64,000 nt of DNA from Candidatus Poribacteria bacterium (GTDB lineage Bacteria; Poribacteria; WGA-4E; WGA-3G), in NCBI GenBank assembly GCA_028824685.1, contig JAPPCZ010000068.1:37654-101653 (forward strand), read 5' to 3'. Positions 8,739-17,520 of this stretch are shown here, in pieces. The notes beneath the pieces were generated by a model. It saw nothing but the letters and a program-made list of their open reading frames with translations. It was not told the origin of the DNA and did no database searches. Position numbers and translations under genes: made by a program. The number at the start of each line of letters is the position of its first letter. Position 1 is the stretch's first letter.

Positions 8739-9445
8739 GATGGTCACAAATAAACAGCAAAATATCTGTTCTTATCCCTGCTGCTGGGCAAGGCAAACGG
8801 ATGGAATCGTCGGTTAAAAAGCCATATTTAATGTTAGATGATAAACCAATTTTATCGCATACCATAGACCGCTTTGAACAGAACAGCGTTATTGACGAGA
8901 TATTTGTGATTGTAGACCAATCTGATTTTACGGTGTGCCGAGAAAACGCACTCACACCTTTTCGCTATCGGAAGGTTCGTGAATTGGTCGCTGGTGGTGA
9001 AACTCGGCAGGCTTCCGTGTTCAACGGACTCCGCGCGCTTTCAGATGATGTTGATTTTGTCGTCGTCCATGATGGTGTGCGTCCGTTTATAGACGACAAA
9101 ATTATTTTCGAATGTCTTGAAGCAGCAGCGGAATGGGGTTCTGCTGTTTCCGCTGTGCCAGTGAAGGAAACTATTAAAGTCGCAAACGAAGAACTATTTG
9201 TTGATCATACGCCTCAACGGGAGCAGTTATGGCAAGTGCAGACACCACAAGTCTTTCGAAAATCACTAATAGTAGAGGCACACAAAAAAGCAATTCACGA
9301 CAGAATTGATGCCCCGGATGATGCTGCATTGGTTGAAAATCTGGGATCCCCTATCAAATTGGTCATGGGTAGTTACAAAAATGTGAAACTTACAACGCCA
9401 GAGGATTTGCGAATCGCTGAGACTTTACTAAATGATGAGATATAA
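8735..9445 (+). CDS. ispD: 2-C-methyl-D-erythritol 4-phosphate cytidylyltransferase
   Basis: Third step of the MEP isoprenoid pathway: joins CTP and MEP to give CDP-ME. 236 residues, normal length. The nucleotide-binding start is VLIPAAGQGKRMESSVKKP (Gly-rich loop with basic residues), followed by VHDGVRPFIDDKII, the AVPVKETIK segment and the TPQVFRKSLI and DDAALVE motifs of the family. The ATGA overlap with the preceding gene and the 41-bp gap to ispF point to one transcript. The IspE step (next in the pathway) is not encoded nearby. Confidence 0.96.
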   Translation: MRWSQINSKISVLIPAAGQGKRMESSVKKPYLMLDDKPILSHTIDRFEQNSVIDEIFVIVDQSDFTVCRENALTPFRYRKVRELVAGGETRQASVFNGLRALSDDVDFVVVHDGVRPFIDDKIIFECLEAAAEWGSAVSAVPVKETIKVANEELFVDHTPQREQLWQVQTPQVFRKSLIVEAHKKAIHDRIDAPDDAALVENLGSPIKLVMGSYKNVKLTTPEDLRIAETLLNDEI

Positions 9446-9486
9446 GGTATAATATCTTATAGGATTTCCTGAAAGAACTTAACAAA

Positions 9487-9960
9487 ATGAGAGTAGGGAC
9501 CGGTTACGATGTCCATAGGCTTATTGAAAATAGAAAATTGATTTTGGGAGGCGTAGAAATCCCTTATCATTTAGGATTGTTAGGACATTCAGATGCAGAC
9601 GTGTTGACACACGCCATTTGTGATGCCATTTTAGGCGCAGCAGCATTAGGCGATATTGGAACGCACTTTCCAGATACTGACCCAAGTTACGCTGGAATGG
9701 ACAGCCAATTTTTCTTACGCGCTATCGCGAAAATGGTTAAGGAGCAAGGTTACACGATTGAAAACGTTGACAGCACAGTAATTGCCCAACAACCGAAATT
9801 AGCACCCTATATATCAGAAATGCGTAGTGTACTCGCAAAAACATTGGACATATCAGAAGCACAGGTTAGTGTCAAAGCCACAACCGCAGAAGGTTTAGGT
9901 ATTATTGGGAAAGAAAAGGCAATTGTTGCTCAAGCAATTGCATGTCTCACTAAAGCCTAA
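9487..9960 (+). CDS. ispF: 2-C-methyl-D-erythritol 2,4-cyclodiphosphate synthase
   Basis: Trimeric zinc enzyme that cyclises CDP-ME 2-phosphate to MEcPP in the MEP pathway; 157 residues. The metal site residues are visible in [11 protein letters not shown] (Asp8, His10) and [17 protein letters not shown] (His42). [13 protein letters not shown] and the C-terminal [12 protein letters not shown](I)IGK are also family signatures. A possible promoter lies in the 41-bp upstream gap: TTTACT at 9424 and TATAAT at 9448 with 18 bp between, though the first box is inside ispD and weak. Confidence 0.97.
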   Translation: MRVGTGYDVHRLIENRKLILGGVEIPYHLGLLGHSDADVLTHAICDAILGAAALGDIGTHFPDTDPSYAGMDSQFFLRAIAKMVKEQGYTIENVDSTVIAQQPKLAPYISEMRSVLAKTLDISEAQVSVKATTAEGLGIIGKEKAIVAQAIACLTKA

Positions 9961-10003
9961 TTCCGTAGTGTTATAAGCATAAACAAAAACGAAGGGATAG
10001 TGA

Positions 10004-11461
10004 ATGGGATTAAAGATATATAATTCCCTTAGCCGACAACTTGAGGAGTTTTCTCCGTTGAAGGAAGGACATGTCTCAATGTATAGTTGTGGTCCTACCG
10101 TCTATGACTATATCCATATCGGTAATGCCCGTACGGCACTCGTCACCGATATTATACGTCGGTATCTCACATATAAAGGGTATACTGTCAAGTTAGTTCA
10201 AAATTTGACAGATATTGATGACAAAATCATCGCTCGTGCGCAAACACTTGGAACCAGCTCGAGCCAACTTGCACATACAAACGGTGAAGCATACTTTGAG
10301 GATACGCAACGACTCGGCATCCAACTTGCAGATGTTCATCCCAAAGCAACAGAACACATCCCTGAGATGATTGACCTGATTCAAACACTCATTGACAAAG
10401 GTGCCGCTTATGTCGTTGATGGAAGTGTCTATTATCGCGTTAATTCCTTTAACGAATACGGCAAATTGTCACGCCGAAAACCTGAAGATTTGCTGGCAGG
10501 GGCGCGCGTTGAAGTCGATGAACGCAAAGAAGACCCACGCGATTTTGACATGTGGAAGGCAGCGAAACCTGGTGAACCCTATTGGGATAGCCCTTGGGGA
10601 CCAGGAAGACCTGGCTGGCACATTGAATGTTCATCTATGGCAATGAAGCATCTCGGCGAAACGATTGATATCCATGCTGGTGGTGAAGACTTACTGTTTC
10701 CACATCACGAAAACGAAATCGCGCAAAGTGAATTGGCAACAGGTAAACCTTTCGCCCGTTACTGGGTTCATGTCGCTTTTCTAAAAATAGATGGGACGAG
10801 AATGGGTAAATCTGAACAAAACTTCATCTTTTTGAGGGACGCATTAGACAAATACCCCGCCGAGGTAATCCGTCATTTCCTCATTTCTGCCCATTACCGA
10901 CATCCACTTGATTACAGTTTAGAAAGTTTACAAAAATCCGAATCTGCGCTCAGACGTTTAAAAAACTGTTTAGAAACGTTGAAAAAATATGAAGAAGAAA
11001 CACCAGAAGTTACTGACGGAAATAGTTCCACACCACGCGACGTTTCCGATGCAGACACTGACCTTCTTTCCGCAATAAAAACCATGCAATCGCAATTTAC
11101 AGATGCTATGGATAATGATTTCAATACGGCACAAGGAATGGGAACAATTTTCTCACTTGTCAGTCAAATCAATAAGGCTCTTGGAACATCTAATGGGGTA
11201 TCCGATCAAACTTTCACGCAAGCCTACAAGGTTTTAAGTGAAACGTGTCAAGTACTCGGAATCTATACGATGGACGAACAAGATACTGCTGGCACAGCTG
11301 AATTCCTCAATCCACTACTTGAACTTCTGTTAGAGATAAGACAAGACGCTCGGAGTCAAAAAGATTGGGATACATCCGATAAGATTCGCGACCGACTTAA
11401 ACAACTAAATATTGAAATCCAAGACACCCATGAAGGGTCTACTTGGAAATTTGTATCGTAA
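10004..11461 (+). CDS. cysS: Cysteinyl-tRNA synthetase
   Basis: Class I aminoacyl-tRNA synthetase charging tRNA-Cys, 485 residues. The zinc/HIGH region reads [18 protein letters not shown], where HIGN replaces HIGH as usual for Cys[16 protein letters not shown] and [18 protein letters not shown] supply further zinc ligands. The signature loop normally written KMSKS is RMGKSEQNF here (around residue 270), so two of five positions differ while the second Lys is kept. The helical C-terminal anticodon domain is complete. It follows ispF after 43 bp and closes this operon, with a repeat-rich gap downstream. Confidence 0.96.
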   Translation: MGLKIYNSLSRQLEEFSPLKEGHVSMYSCGPTVYDYIHIGNARTALVTDIIRRYLTYKGYTVKLVQNLTDIDDKIIARAQTLGTSSSQLAHTNGEAYFEDTQRLGIQLADVHPKATEHIPEMIDLIQTLIDKGAAYVVDGSVYYRVNSFNEYGKLSRRKPEDLLAGARVEVDERKEDPRDFDMWKAAKPGEPYWDSPWGPGRPGWHIECSSMAMKHLGETIDIHAGGEDLLFPHHENEIAQSELATGKPFARYWVHVAFLKIDGTRMGKSEQNFIFLRDALDKYPAEVIRHFLISAHYRHPLDYSLESLQKSESALRRLKNCLETLKKYEEETPEVTDGNSSTPRDVSDADTDLLSAIKTMQSQFTDAMDNDFNTAQGMGTIFSLVSQINKALGTSNGVSDQTFTQAYKVLSETCQVLGIYTMDEQDTAGTAEFLNPLLELLLEIRQDARSQKDWDTSDKIRDRLKQLNIEIQDTHEGSTWKFVS

Positions 11462-11506
11462 TTACAACATAGTGCTTCGTCAAGTAATAATTGATGAGTC
11501 TTGAAA

Positions 11507-11613
11507 GTAGTCGGGATTCCAAATCAACGGTATGAATGCCTCTTGGGCATTCCCCGGAGTTCCCTCCTACCAAAACTGGTCCATGGGTAGGAGCGATCTC
11601 CGAATCGCGACCT
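11507..11613. repeat. Two-hairpin repeat with a nested insertion
   Basis: The 3' part has the hairpin GCGAT / ATCGC (loop CTCCGA) at about 11592-11607. The partner hairpin is split: AGTCGGGATT at 11509 and GAGTTCCCTCCTAC at 11557 are separated by an inserted block starting CCAAATCAACGG that itself folds as GAATGCC / GGCATTC (11534-11552). The same insertion at the same point recurs at 63695. Confidence 0.7.
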
Positions 11614-11728
11614 ATAATATGTTGACGAAGCAATAGTCCATTTTTATGAACACTCATTTTAGAGCAAATTTGGTAAAATCACTAAAAACTGTACACACTA
11701 TATAAACGTGTATTTAAGGAGTTACAAA

Positions 11729-12364
11729 ATGCTTTTTAGAATTACTATTTTTTTCTCGCTGATCTGCTTTTCTGTTGTTATGATAGGTTGTGCTGCCCTG
11801 TTTTCCGAACAAGAATGGAGTGATAACTACGCGCTACTTGAAGGCACAAGTGCAACGAGTCCTCAAATGATTGATGGCAATATGAATACCATCGGAGAAT
11901 CAAGTTTTCCGGTAGAGGCTACTTTCGGTTCAAACCCACCCTCTGAAGTTATCATCACGCTACCTGAAAAAAAGGTCATCCGTAGAATTGTGATCCATTC
12001 CGATAACATCAAGACATTTGATATCTTTGCTGATAAAGGCGGTATCATCGTCGAACAAGACTGGAAATTGATTAAAGATGTTAAAAGTGTCAAAACAAAT
12101 CCGATTGAGATTCCTGTTTTAGTTCCATTTCCTACTAACCGAATTCGGGTTAGGATTTTATCAACATCGGATGACGCAAACTTGAAACGAAGGCAGCGCG
12201 CACGTACTGGTGGTAGAGGTTTCTTTTATGGTGAGAACCGTCGCGCGCAAGCTAAAATCCGAGAGATTGAGCTTTACGGCTATAAAACTGTTGAGCAAAC
12301 GCGGGAAAGTAGTGCCGCTGAAACACGTGAAAAAGAACTTGATGATTTATTAGAAACAGAATAG
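11729..12364 (+). CDS. Lipoprotein with F5/8-type-C-like beta domain
   Basis: Predicted lipoprotein of 211 residues, function unknown. The signal peptide is hydrophobic and ends in a lipobox, VMIGC. The mature part resembles a discoidin-like (F5/8 type C) jelly roll: an early TSPQMIDGNM, the EVIITLPEKKVIRRIVIH strand, then RIRVRILST and the closing REIELYGY. The start chosen is the ATG at 11729 behind AAGGAGTTACAAA; the GTG at 11708 would add seven residues and has no ribosome binding site. A paralogue follows at 12455, separated by a strong hairpin. The end is charged and acidic (EKELDDLLETE). Confidence 0.7.
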   Translation: MLFRITIFFSLICFSVVMIGCAALFSEQEWSDNYALLEGTSATSPQMIDGNMNTIGESSFPVEATFGSNPPSEVIITLPEKKVIRRIVIHSDNIKTFDIFADKGGIIVEQDWKLIKDVKSVKTNPIEIPVLVPFPTNRIRVRILSTSDDANLKRRQRARTGGRGFFYGENRRAQAKIREIELYGYKTVEQTRESSAAETREKELDDLLETE

Positions 12365-12369
12365 CGGAA

Positions 12370-12405
12370 TTTCAAGGCAGCCGTTGGGGAAACACTGCCT
12401 TGAAA
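12370..12405. terminator. Perfect 11-bp hairpin after the first lipoprotein gene
   Basis: TTTCAAGGCAG (12370-12380) pairs with CTGCCTTGAAA (12395-12405) around a 14-base loop. There is no T-run on the plus strand, so termination may be partial, separating the two paralogous lipoprotein genes. Confidence 0.55.
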
Positions 12406-12454
12406 CTATACAAAACATTGCATATTTTACGATATACATTATAAGGAGGTATAC

Positions 12455-13042
12455 ATGCGTTTTGGATTATTTGCTATAATTTTTTGTTGGATACTTGGGC
12501 TGTCAGGATGCATCCTTGCATCAAACCCATCATTTAATCGGAGTGAGAATGTTGCAGTCACAGCTGCGAGTACCGATTCAAAGTTAAATGATGAGAATTT
12601 ATATACCGAAGGAGAAACCACGACTATACGTGAAGATGCAAGGGATATTGCTTCACAACAAGAATCAGATAATTTCACCGAGGCAGTCTTAAGCTGGAAT
12701 ATCCCTCAGACGATCCAACAAGTTGTCATTAAGGCAAAAGAGGGACAATTAGAATTCTTTGAGATTCAATATATGGATGACGGTGGAAAGTGGGTTACAG
12801 TAAATCAAGTGCGCGATAACATGCGTTCTGAATATAAATTTACTCTCAGAGATCCAATTGTAACGAAGAAGTTTCGCTTGAAAGTACCGCGTAGATGGGA
12901 TTCGCGACGCGTCGGAGGACAAAGTCGTTCAAAACGATCCGAAACCGGTGCCCCTACTTCCGCAGAATATAGGAAAATTCAGGAGATAGAACTCTATTAT
13001 GCACTGCCAACACCTGCTGCTGAAGCATCATCCACGCAGTGA
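12455..13042 (+). CDS. Lipoprotein, paralogue of the preceding gene
   Basis: Predicted lipoprotein of 195 residues with a lipobox LSGC after a short hydrophobic signal. Like its neighbour it shows a discoidin-type pattern: EAVLSWNIPQTIQQVVIKA, FFEIQYMDDGGKWVTV, TKKFRLKVP and a closing RKIQEIELYYA. The similarity is in layout and short motifs rather than long identity, which suggests an old duplication. The C-terminal third has a basic loop RRWDSRRVGGQSRSKR. AAGGAGGT precedes the ATG. What it binds cannot be read from the sequence; such domains often bind glycans or lipids. Confidence 0.7.
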   Translation: MRFGLFAIIFCWILGLSGCILASNPSFNRSENVAVTAASTDSKLNDENLYTEGETTTIREDARDIASQQESDNFTEAVLSWNIPQTIQQVVIKAKEGQLEFFEIQYMDDGGKWVTVNQVRDNMRSEYKFTLRDPIVTKKFRLKVPRRWDSRRVGGQSRSKRSETGAPTSAEYRKIQEIELYYALPTPAAEASSTQ

Positions 13043-13152
13043 ATACAGTTGGCATCAGGTTCATCTCCTCAAAAGCCGTAGGATTACACAACTATATGCT
13101 ACGCCTTTTACGGTATATAGTAGATTTTAGAAATTCTTGAACACTTTTAAGC

Positions 13153-13270
13153 TGTAGGAGGGAACTCCGATTCCCGACTATCAAGGCGTTTCGTCGCGAT
13201 TCGAAGATCGCTCCCGCCAAATCATGCAGAATACCAAACGCGTATTCTGCCAAGCGCATTGGTGTTGATT
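13153..13270. repeat. Two-hairpin repeat plus CCAAAT-type extension
   Basis: GGGAA / TTCCC (loop CTCCGA) is followed by GCGAT / ATCGC (loop TCGAAG), here with one loop mismatch to full complementarity. Downstream, ACCAAACGC...GCGCATTGGT forms a third imperfect hairpin related in inverted orientation to the one at 12-34. Confidence 0.7.
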
Positions 13271-13318
13271 CACAAGAGACGTGTAAACTTATTTTTTTAA
13301 GCCACCATAATATAAACG

Positions 13319-14536
13319 ATGTTATCTCAGGAAACCACGAATCTTCTCCATCTCAACCTAATTCAAGGTATTGGACCGAAAACCGTTCAATTCTTGATCA
13401 AAATTTTGGGCAGCGCTGAAAAAGTGTTGAATGCTTCTTCTCAAGAATTGGAAAAAATTGAAGGTCTTACGCCATCAGCACGTGAGCGATTGATCCACAA
13501 AAAACTCGGATGTCCATTTGAACGCGAACTGGAATTGATACACGAATTTGGATGTCAAATTGTAACGTTCTATGATGCGGAATATCCGCCGCTGTTGAAG
13601 GAGATTGACACACCTCCTCTTATACTCTACGTCAGAGGTGAACTGAAACCAGAAGATGCATTTAGCATTGCGCTCGTTGGGTCTCGGCAAGCAAAAGATT
13701 ATGGGCGACGCGTCAGTTACCAACTGAGTTATCAGCTTGCTAAACGTGGTTTGACGGTAATAAGTGGGTTTGCAAAGGGAATTGATACTTGCGCTCACCG
13801 AGGCGCACTTGAGGCAAGTGGTCGAACAATTGCTGTGATGGGAAACGGACTTAGTCTCATCTATCCTGCAGCTAATAGTGAATTGGTTGATAAAGTCATA
13901 GAGTCTGGTGCGTTGATCTCTGAATTTCCGATGGGTATGAAACCGAGATCAGAAAACTTTCCCAGACGCAACCGTATCATTAGCGGATTGACACTCGGAA
14001 CCGTTGTGGTAGAAGCATCGAATCGGAGTGGTGCACTTATTACTGCACGACTCGCAAGTGAACAAGGCAGAGAGGTGTTTGCTGTACCAGGGGAAATATT
14101 CTCTGAGTTATCAACTGGCACGCATAAGTTGATTGATAACGGCGCGAAACTTATCAGCACTGTGGATGATTTGTTAGAAGCATTACCGCAACATGCCTTA
14201 CGCCAAGTGTCTGCCCTTACACCAGGGTCAGAAAAAGCATCAGCAATTCCTGAAATACCGTCTGTTGTGAAAGGCGAACTTGATCAAACAAGCAGCACCA
14301 CTCCAAAAACAGCCGCTACAGAAAAGAAAACGACTGCCCCCGTAGTTCCACCACCCGATTTAACAACTGATGAAAAAACGGTGTTCAATGCGATTGAAAT
14401 ACCCTCATCGCATATTGACACTATCGTTCGGACAACGCAGCTGCCAATTAGCCAAGTCTCAAGTTTACTTTTGATGTTGGAACTCAAAGGTGCTATTCAG
14501 CAGTTGCCCGGAAAACAGTTTACAAAAACCGTATAA
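13319..14536 (+). CDS. dprA: DNA processing protein DprA
   Basis: Single-strand DNA-binding, RecA-loading protein used in natural transformation; 405 residues. An N-terminal HhH/SAM-like region (about 1-65) precedes the Rossmann domain, which has VGSRQAKDYGRR, ISGFAKGIDTCAHRGALE, the FPRRNRIISGLT motif and SGALITARLASEQGREVFAVPG. A Pro/Thr-rich linker leads to a winged-helix DML1-like domain at the C-terminus. Together with radA in the same window this suggests competence-related recombination, but no uptake genes are seen here. No strong Shine-Dalgarno is visible upstream of the ATG. Confidence 0.96.
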   Translation: MLSQETTNLLHLNLIQGIGPKTVQFLIKILGSAEKVLNASSQELEKIEGLTPSARERLIHKKLGCPFERELELIHEFGCQIVTFYDAEYPPLLKEIDTPPLILYVRGELKPEDAFSIALVGSRQAKDYGRRVSYQLSYQLAKRGLTVISGFAKGIDTCAHRGALEASGRTIAVMGNGLSLIYPAANSELVDKVIESGALISEFPMGMKPRSENFPRRNRIISGLTLGTVVVEASNRSGALITARLASEQGREVFAVPGEIFSELSTGTHKLIDNGAKLISTVDDLLEALPQHALRQVSALTPGSEKASAIPEIPSVVKGELDQTSSTTPKTAATEKKTTAPVVPPPDLTTDEKTVFNAIEIPSSHIDTIVRTTQLPISQVSSLLLMLELKGAIQQLPGKQFTKTV

Positions 14537-14548
14537 AAGGATTATTTT

Positions 14549-15529
14549 GTGAATTCATCTGAATTAGATTTTGAAAAATCTCTCATTGAATTAGAACGGC
14601 ATCTCACACAACTGGACGCTTTCGCGGAGGAACATCCTGAGTTAGACCTCACGGAAGGTATTGCCGCATTAAAACAGAATGCCGACACGCTTACAAAGCA
14701 AACCTTCCAAAAACTGAGCCGTTGGGATAAGGTGCGATTGGCGCGACATCCGCAACGACCGCAAGCCTCTTTGTATATCAACGAACTTCTTGACGAACCC
14801 GTAGAACTTCACAGCGATAAGTTGTATGGGGATGACCGTGCACTCATTGGGGGGTTTGCATGGTTTGATGAACAACCTGTCGTCTACCTCGCACAACAGA
14901 AAGGCACAAACCTTGAAGAACGGCAGGAGATGAACTTTGGATATACGCACCCAGAAGGTTACCGAAAAGCCAGACGTTTGATGCAGTTAGCAAACAAATT
15001 CAACCGCCCTCTAATCTGCTTTGTTGATACACCGGGGGCACATTTTGATCTCCGTTCCGAAGAATATGGGCAAGCGGCAGCAATCGCTGATAATCTTGCT
15101 GAGATGATGCAGATGCGTGTCCCAATTCTCGTCGTTATTATCGGTGAAGGAGGCAGCGGCGGCGCATTAGCAATAGCAGTCGGAAATCGCGTGTTGATGA
15201 TGGAATATGCTGTCTACTGCGTTGCTCCACCCGAAGCATGTAGTGGTATTGTGTGGAAAGACAAAGGTGAACACGCGCCTGAAGCAACGGAAGGCTATAA
15301 ACCGACTGCCCCCGACCTCCTTAAGTTAAACATCATTGACCAGGCTATTCGCGAACCTCTGGGTGGCGCACATAGGGACCCTGACGCTGCAGTACGAAAC
15401 GTCAAACGCGCAATTCGGAAGCATCTTACTGAATTGATGGAGATGACGGAGAAAGAACTAATTGAACAACGTTATGAACGCTACCGAAATCTCGGACTTT
15501 ATGGAGAAGATGACGTTAACCACACATGA
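14549..15529 (+). CDS. accA: Acetyl-CoA carboxylase carboxyltransferase subunit alpha
   Basis: Alpha subunit of the carboxyltransferase that makes malonyl-CoA for fatty acid synthesis; 326 residues, full length. Family signatures are the N-terminal DFEKSLIELERHL coiled coil, then RPQASLYINELLDE, GYTHPEGYRKARRLMQLA, FVDTPGAHFDL and IGEGGSGGALAIAVG, with APPEACSGIVWKD near the end. The start is GTG, 12 bp after dprA, with AAAGGA upstream. The 4-bp overlap with the DUF711 gene suggests coupling. The beta subunit gene accD is not in the window. Confidence 0.96.
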   Translation: MNSSELDFEKSLIELERHLTQLDAFAEEHPELDLTEGIAALKQNADTLTKQTFQKLSRWDKVRLARHPQRPQASLYINELLDEPVELHSDKLYGDDRALIGGFAWFDEQPVVYLAQQKGTNLEERQEMNFGYTHPEGYRKARRLMQLANKFNRPLICFVDTPGAHFDLRSEEYGQAAAIADNLAEMMQMRVPILVVIIGEGGSGGALAIAVGNRVLMMEYAVYCVAPPEACSGIVWKDKGEHAPEATEGYKPTAPDLLKLNIIDQAIREPLGGAHRDPDAAVRNVKRAIRKHLTELMEMTEKELIEQRYERYRNLGLYGEDDVNHT

Positions 15530-16656
15530 AGATCCGAACCATCACCACAGGTATACCTAACCCGTTTTTTCGTTCCTACCTCAAACAGGCAGCCGAATTT
15601 AGCGCCGCATGCCGAACCCACTTTGAAGCAAACGACTATGAGGTCCAGTCAACACGCGTAAGTTGTCAAATCTGGAATGAAGCACGAAATGTAGATACAA
15701 TCCTTAAATTAGAATCCAATGCCAAGACATTAGGGATTGAATTCCTCAGTTTAGGCACAATCTCTCCAGAAGCACAGCACGCCACAAAACATCTTGAGTT
15801 TCTCACCGATATAATTGTCCAAAGTGAATCGCTTTTTGCCACGACTACCATTACGACACAATCAAGACAGATTGACTCAGGCATCACTGAAAGCACTGCA
15901 AACATCATTCAGCAGATAGCACACCAAACTGATGATGGCTACGGCAACCTCCGCTTTGCTGCGTTGATGAATTGTCCTCCAAATACACCCTTCTTCCCAG
16001 CTGCTTTCTGGCATGATACCCAAACTAACTTCGGCATAGGATGGCAAGCAGCTGACCTCGTGCAAGATGCTTTCACAGATGCCCCCAATTTGGAAACTGC
16101 TCTGCAAAACCTGAAAACAGTTATGGAGGAAGAAGGACAAAAAATTGTTTCGTTAGCGCAGGCATTCGCACAGAAATGGGGTATAAAATTTGTTGGCATT
16201 GACGTATCGCCTGCACCGATGGGAGATGAGAGCATCGCTTATGCGATGGAACAACAATTATCAGGACACTTCGGTGAACGCGGCACCTTGACAGTTGCTG
16301 CAGGTATAACGCGAACGCTGCGCTCACTCTCCCTACCGCTGTGTGGATATTCGGGATTAATGCTTCCTGTCCTTGAAGATGTCGGATTGGGAAAACGCAG
16401 TGAGGAGGGACTTTTTAATTTAGACAGTCTTTTACTCTATTCTACCGTCTGCGGAACCGGTTTGGATACAATTCCTATCCCTGGCGACGCTTCTACATCT
16501 CAAATCGCCGCTATTCTCACTGACGTTGCCACCCTCTCAACACAACTTAAAAAACCACTATCTGTCCGCCTTTTCCCCGTTCCTGGACTCAAAGCTGGTG
16601 ATATGACGCAGTTTCAATCTCCGTATCTCACAAATACTGCTGTAATGCAGATTTAG
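15526..16656 (+). CDS. DUF711 family protein
   Basis: Protein of 376 residues matching the DUF711 family (start MKIRTITTGI, then VQSTRVSCQIWNEAR, CPPNTPFFPAAFWHD, VGIDVSPAPMGDESIAYA and the late GYSGLMLPVLEDVGLG). The fold is related to glycyl-radical-associated and UPF0210-type proteins, but no reaction is established. No signal peptide or membrane segment. Its start overlaps the accA stop by 4 bp, so it is cotranscribed, though a metabolic link to acetyl-CoA carboxylase is not implied by the family. A 7-bp hairpin (16700-16717) follows. Confidence 0.85.
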   Translation: MKIRTITTGIPNPFFRSYLKQAAEFSAACRTHFEANDYEVQSTRVSCQIWNEARNVDTILKLESNAKTLGIEFLSLGTISPEAQHATKHLEFLTDIIVQSESLFATTTITTQSRQIDSGITESTANIIQQIAHQTDDGYGNLRFAALMNCPPNTPFFPAAFWHDTQTNFGIGWQAADLVQDAFTDAPNLETALQNLKTVMEEEGQKIVSLAQAFAQKWGIKFVGIDVSPAPMGDESIAYAMEQQLSGHFGERGTLTVAAGITRTLRSLSLPLCGYSGLMLPVLEDVGLGKRSEEGLFNLDSLLLYSTVCGTGLDTIPIPGDASTSQIAAILTDVATLSTQLKKPLSVRLFPVPGLKAGDMTQFQSPYLTNTAVMQI

Positions 16657-16699
16657 GAAGAAGATCAAGGCGAGATATAAACTTTTTCCTTGCGAATTG

Positions 16700-16717
16700 T
16701 CATACCCTTTGGTATGA
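16700..16717. terminator. Short hairpin after the DUF711 gene
   Basis: TCATACC and GGTATGA form a perfect 7-bp stem around CTTT. No T-run follows directly; the role as terminator is uncertain. Confidence 0.4.
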
Positions 16718-16780
16718 TGGTATGAATTGAATTCAACGAATGTTGTCTACCGAATTAATATACATCGGAGGTGCTTCACT

Positions 16781-17509
16781 ATGTATATGCGGCATTGGTT
16801 ACAAAGTCCTTCAAGCCTTACACACGGCAACATCATTAAACGTGAAATCTTTAGCAAACAAACAGAGGAAAATTCAGAAAAAGAAGGTGCGATACTCAGA
16901 TACGTTGATAGTTTCTCCCGATGCTATCTTGAACCACGGATTGCTTCAGTCCCTACTTCATTAGATGATCGACAACTTATTTTCTACATCGTTGACGGTT
17001 CCGGTGTATTTGAGGCTGGCGACTTAAAGCAACAAGTTACAGAAGGCGATGCAATCCTAATCCCTCCAAGACTTTCCCATATTTTGAATAATCCAGAGAA
17101 CACGCCATTAGAATTCCTGATGTTAGAAGAGATTATTCCTGATGGCGTGGAGGCACCACGTAAGGACGCACTTATCAGAAACTACCGCGAACGTCCTTTA
17201 AGTCAAGGACATTGGACACACCTCGTACATCCAATTTTCGGTCAAGACGACGGTTTGGTGGTGCTGCATTCGGTGTTGGTAGTGCGGATTGAAGCGATGC
17301 AAACGCCTGATACGCATGGACACGGTCCAGATATGGACGAAGTGTGGTATATGCTTGAAGGAAACGGCATCCATGTTGTTAGCAGGAATGTGTATCGTCA
17401 GATGCCCGGTGATGCAGTCTCTGTTGCGCCATCAAATCCAGGGCATAGTCTCATCAATGATACAAATGAGCCACTAATAACTTTCTATTTCGCGCGGTAT
17501 ACTCGGTAA
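16781..17509 (+). CDS. Two-domain cupin protein
   Basis: Bicupin of 242 residues, function unknown. The first cupin (about 60-110 from this start) has IFYIVDGSGVFEAGD and GDAILIPPRLSHIL; the second has HGHGPDMDEVWYMLEG with the metal-site pattern HxH...E and GDAVSVAPSNPGHSL supplying the last His. The ATG at 16781 follows GGAGGTGCTTCACT; the earlier in-frame ATG at 16727 lacks a ribosome binding site. It ends 11 bp before the sulfatase gene, so the pair is likely one operon, perhaps for degrading or sensing a sulfated sugar, though substrate cannot be read. Confidence 0.82.
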   Translation: MYMRHWLQSPSSLTHGNIIKREIFSKQTEENSEKEGAILRYVDSFSRCYLEPRIASVPTSLDDRQLIFYIVDGSGVFEAGDLKQQVTEGDAILIPPRLSHILNNPENTPLEFLMLEEIIPDGVEAPRKDALIRNYRERPLSQGHWTHLVHPIFGQDDGLVVLHSVLVVRIEAMQTPDTHGHGPDMDEVWYMLEGNGIHVVSRNVYRQMPGDAVSVAPSNPGHSLINDTNEPLITFYFARYTR

Positions 17510-17520
17510 AAGGAATAACT

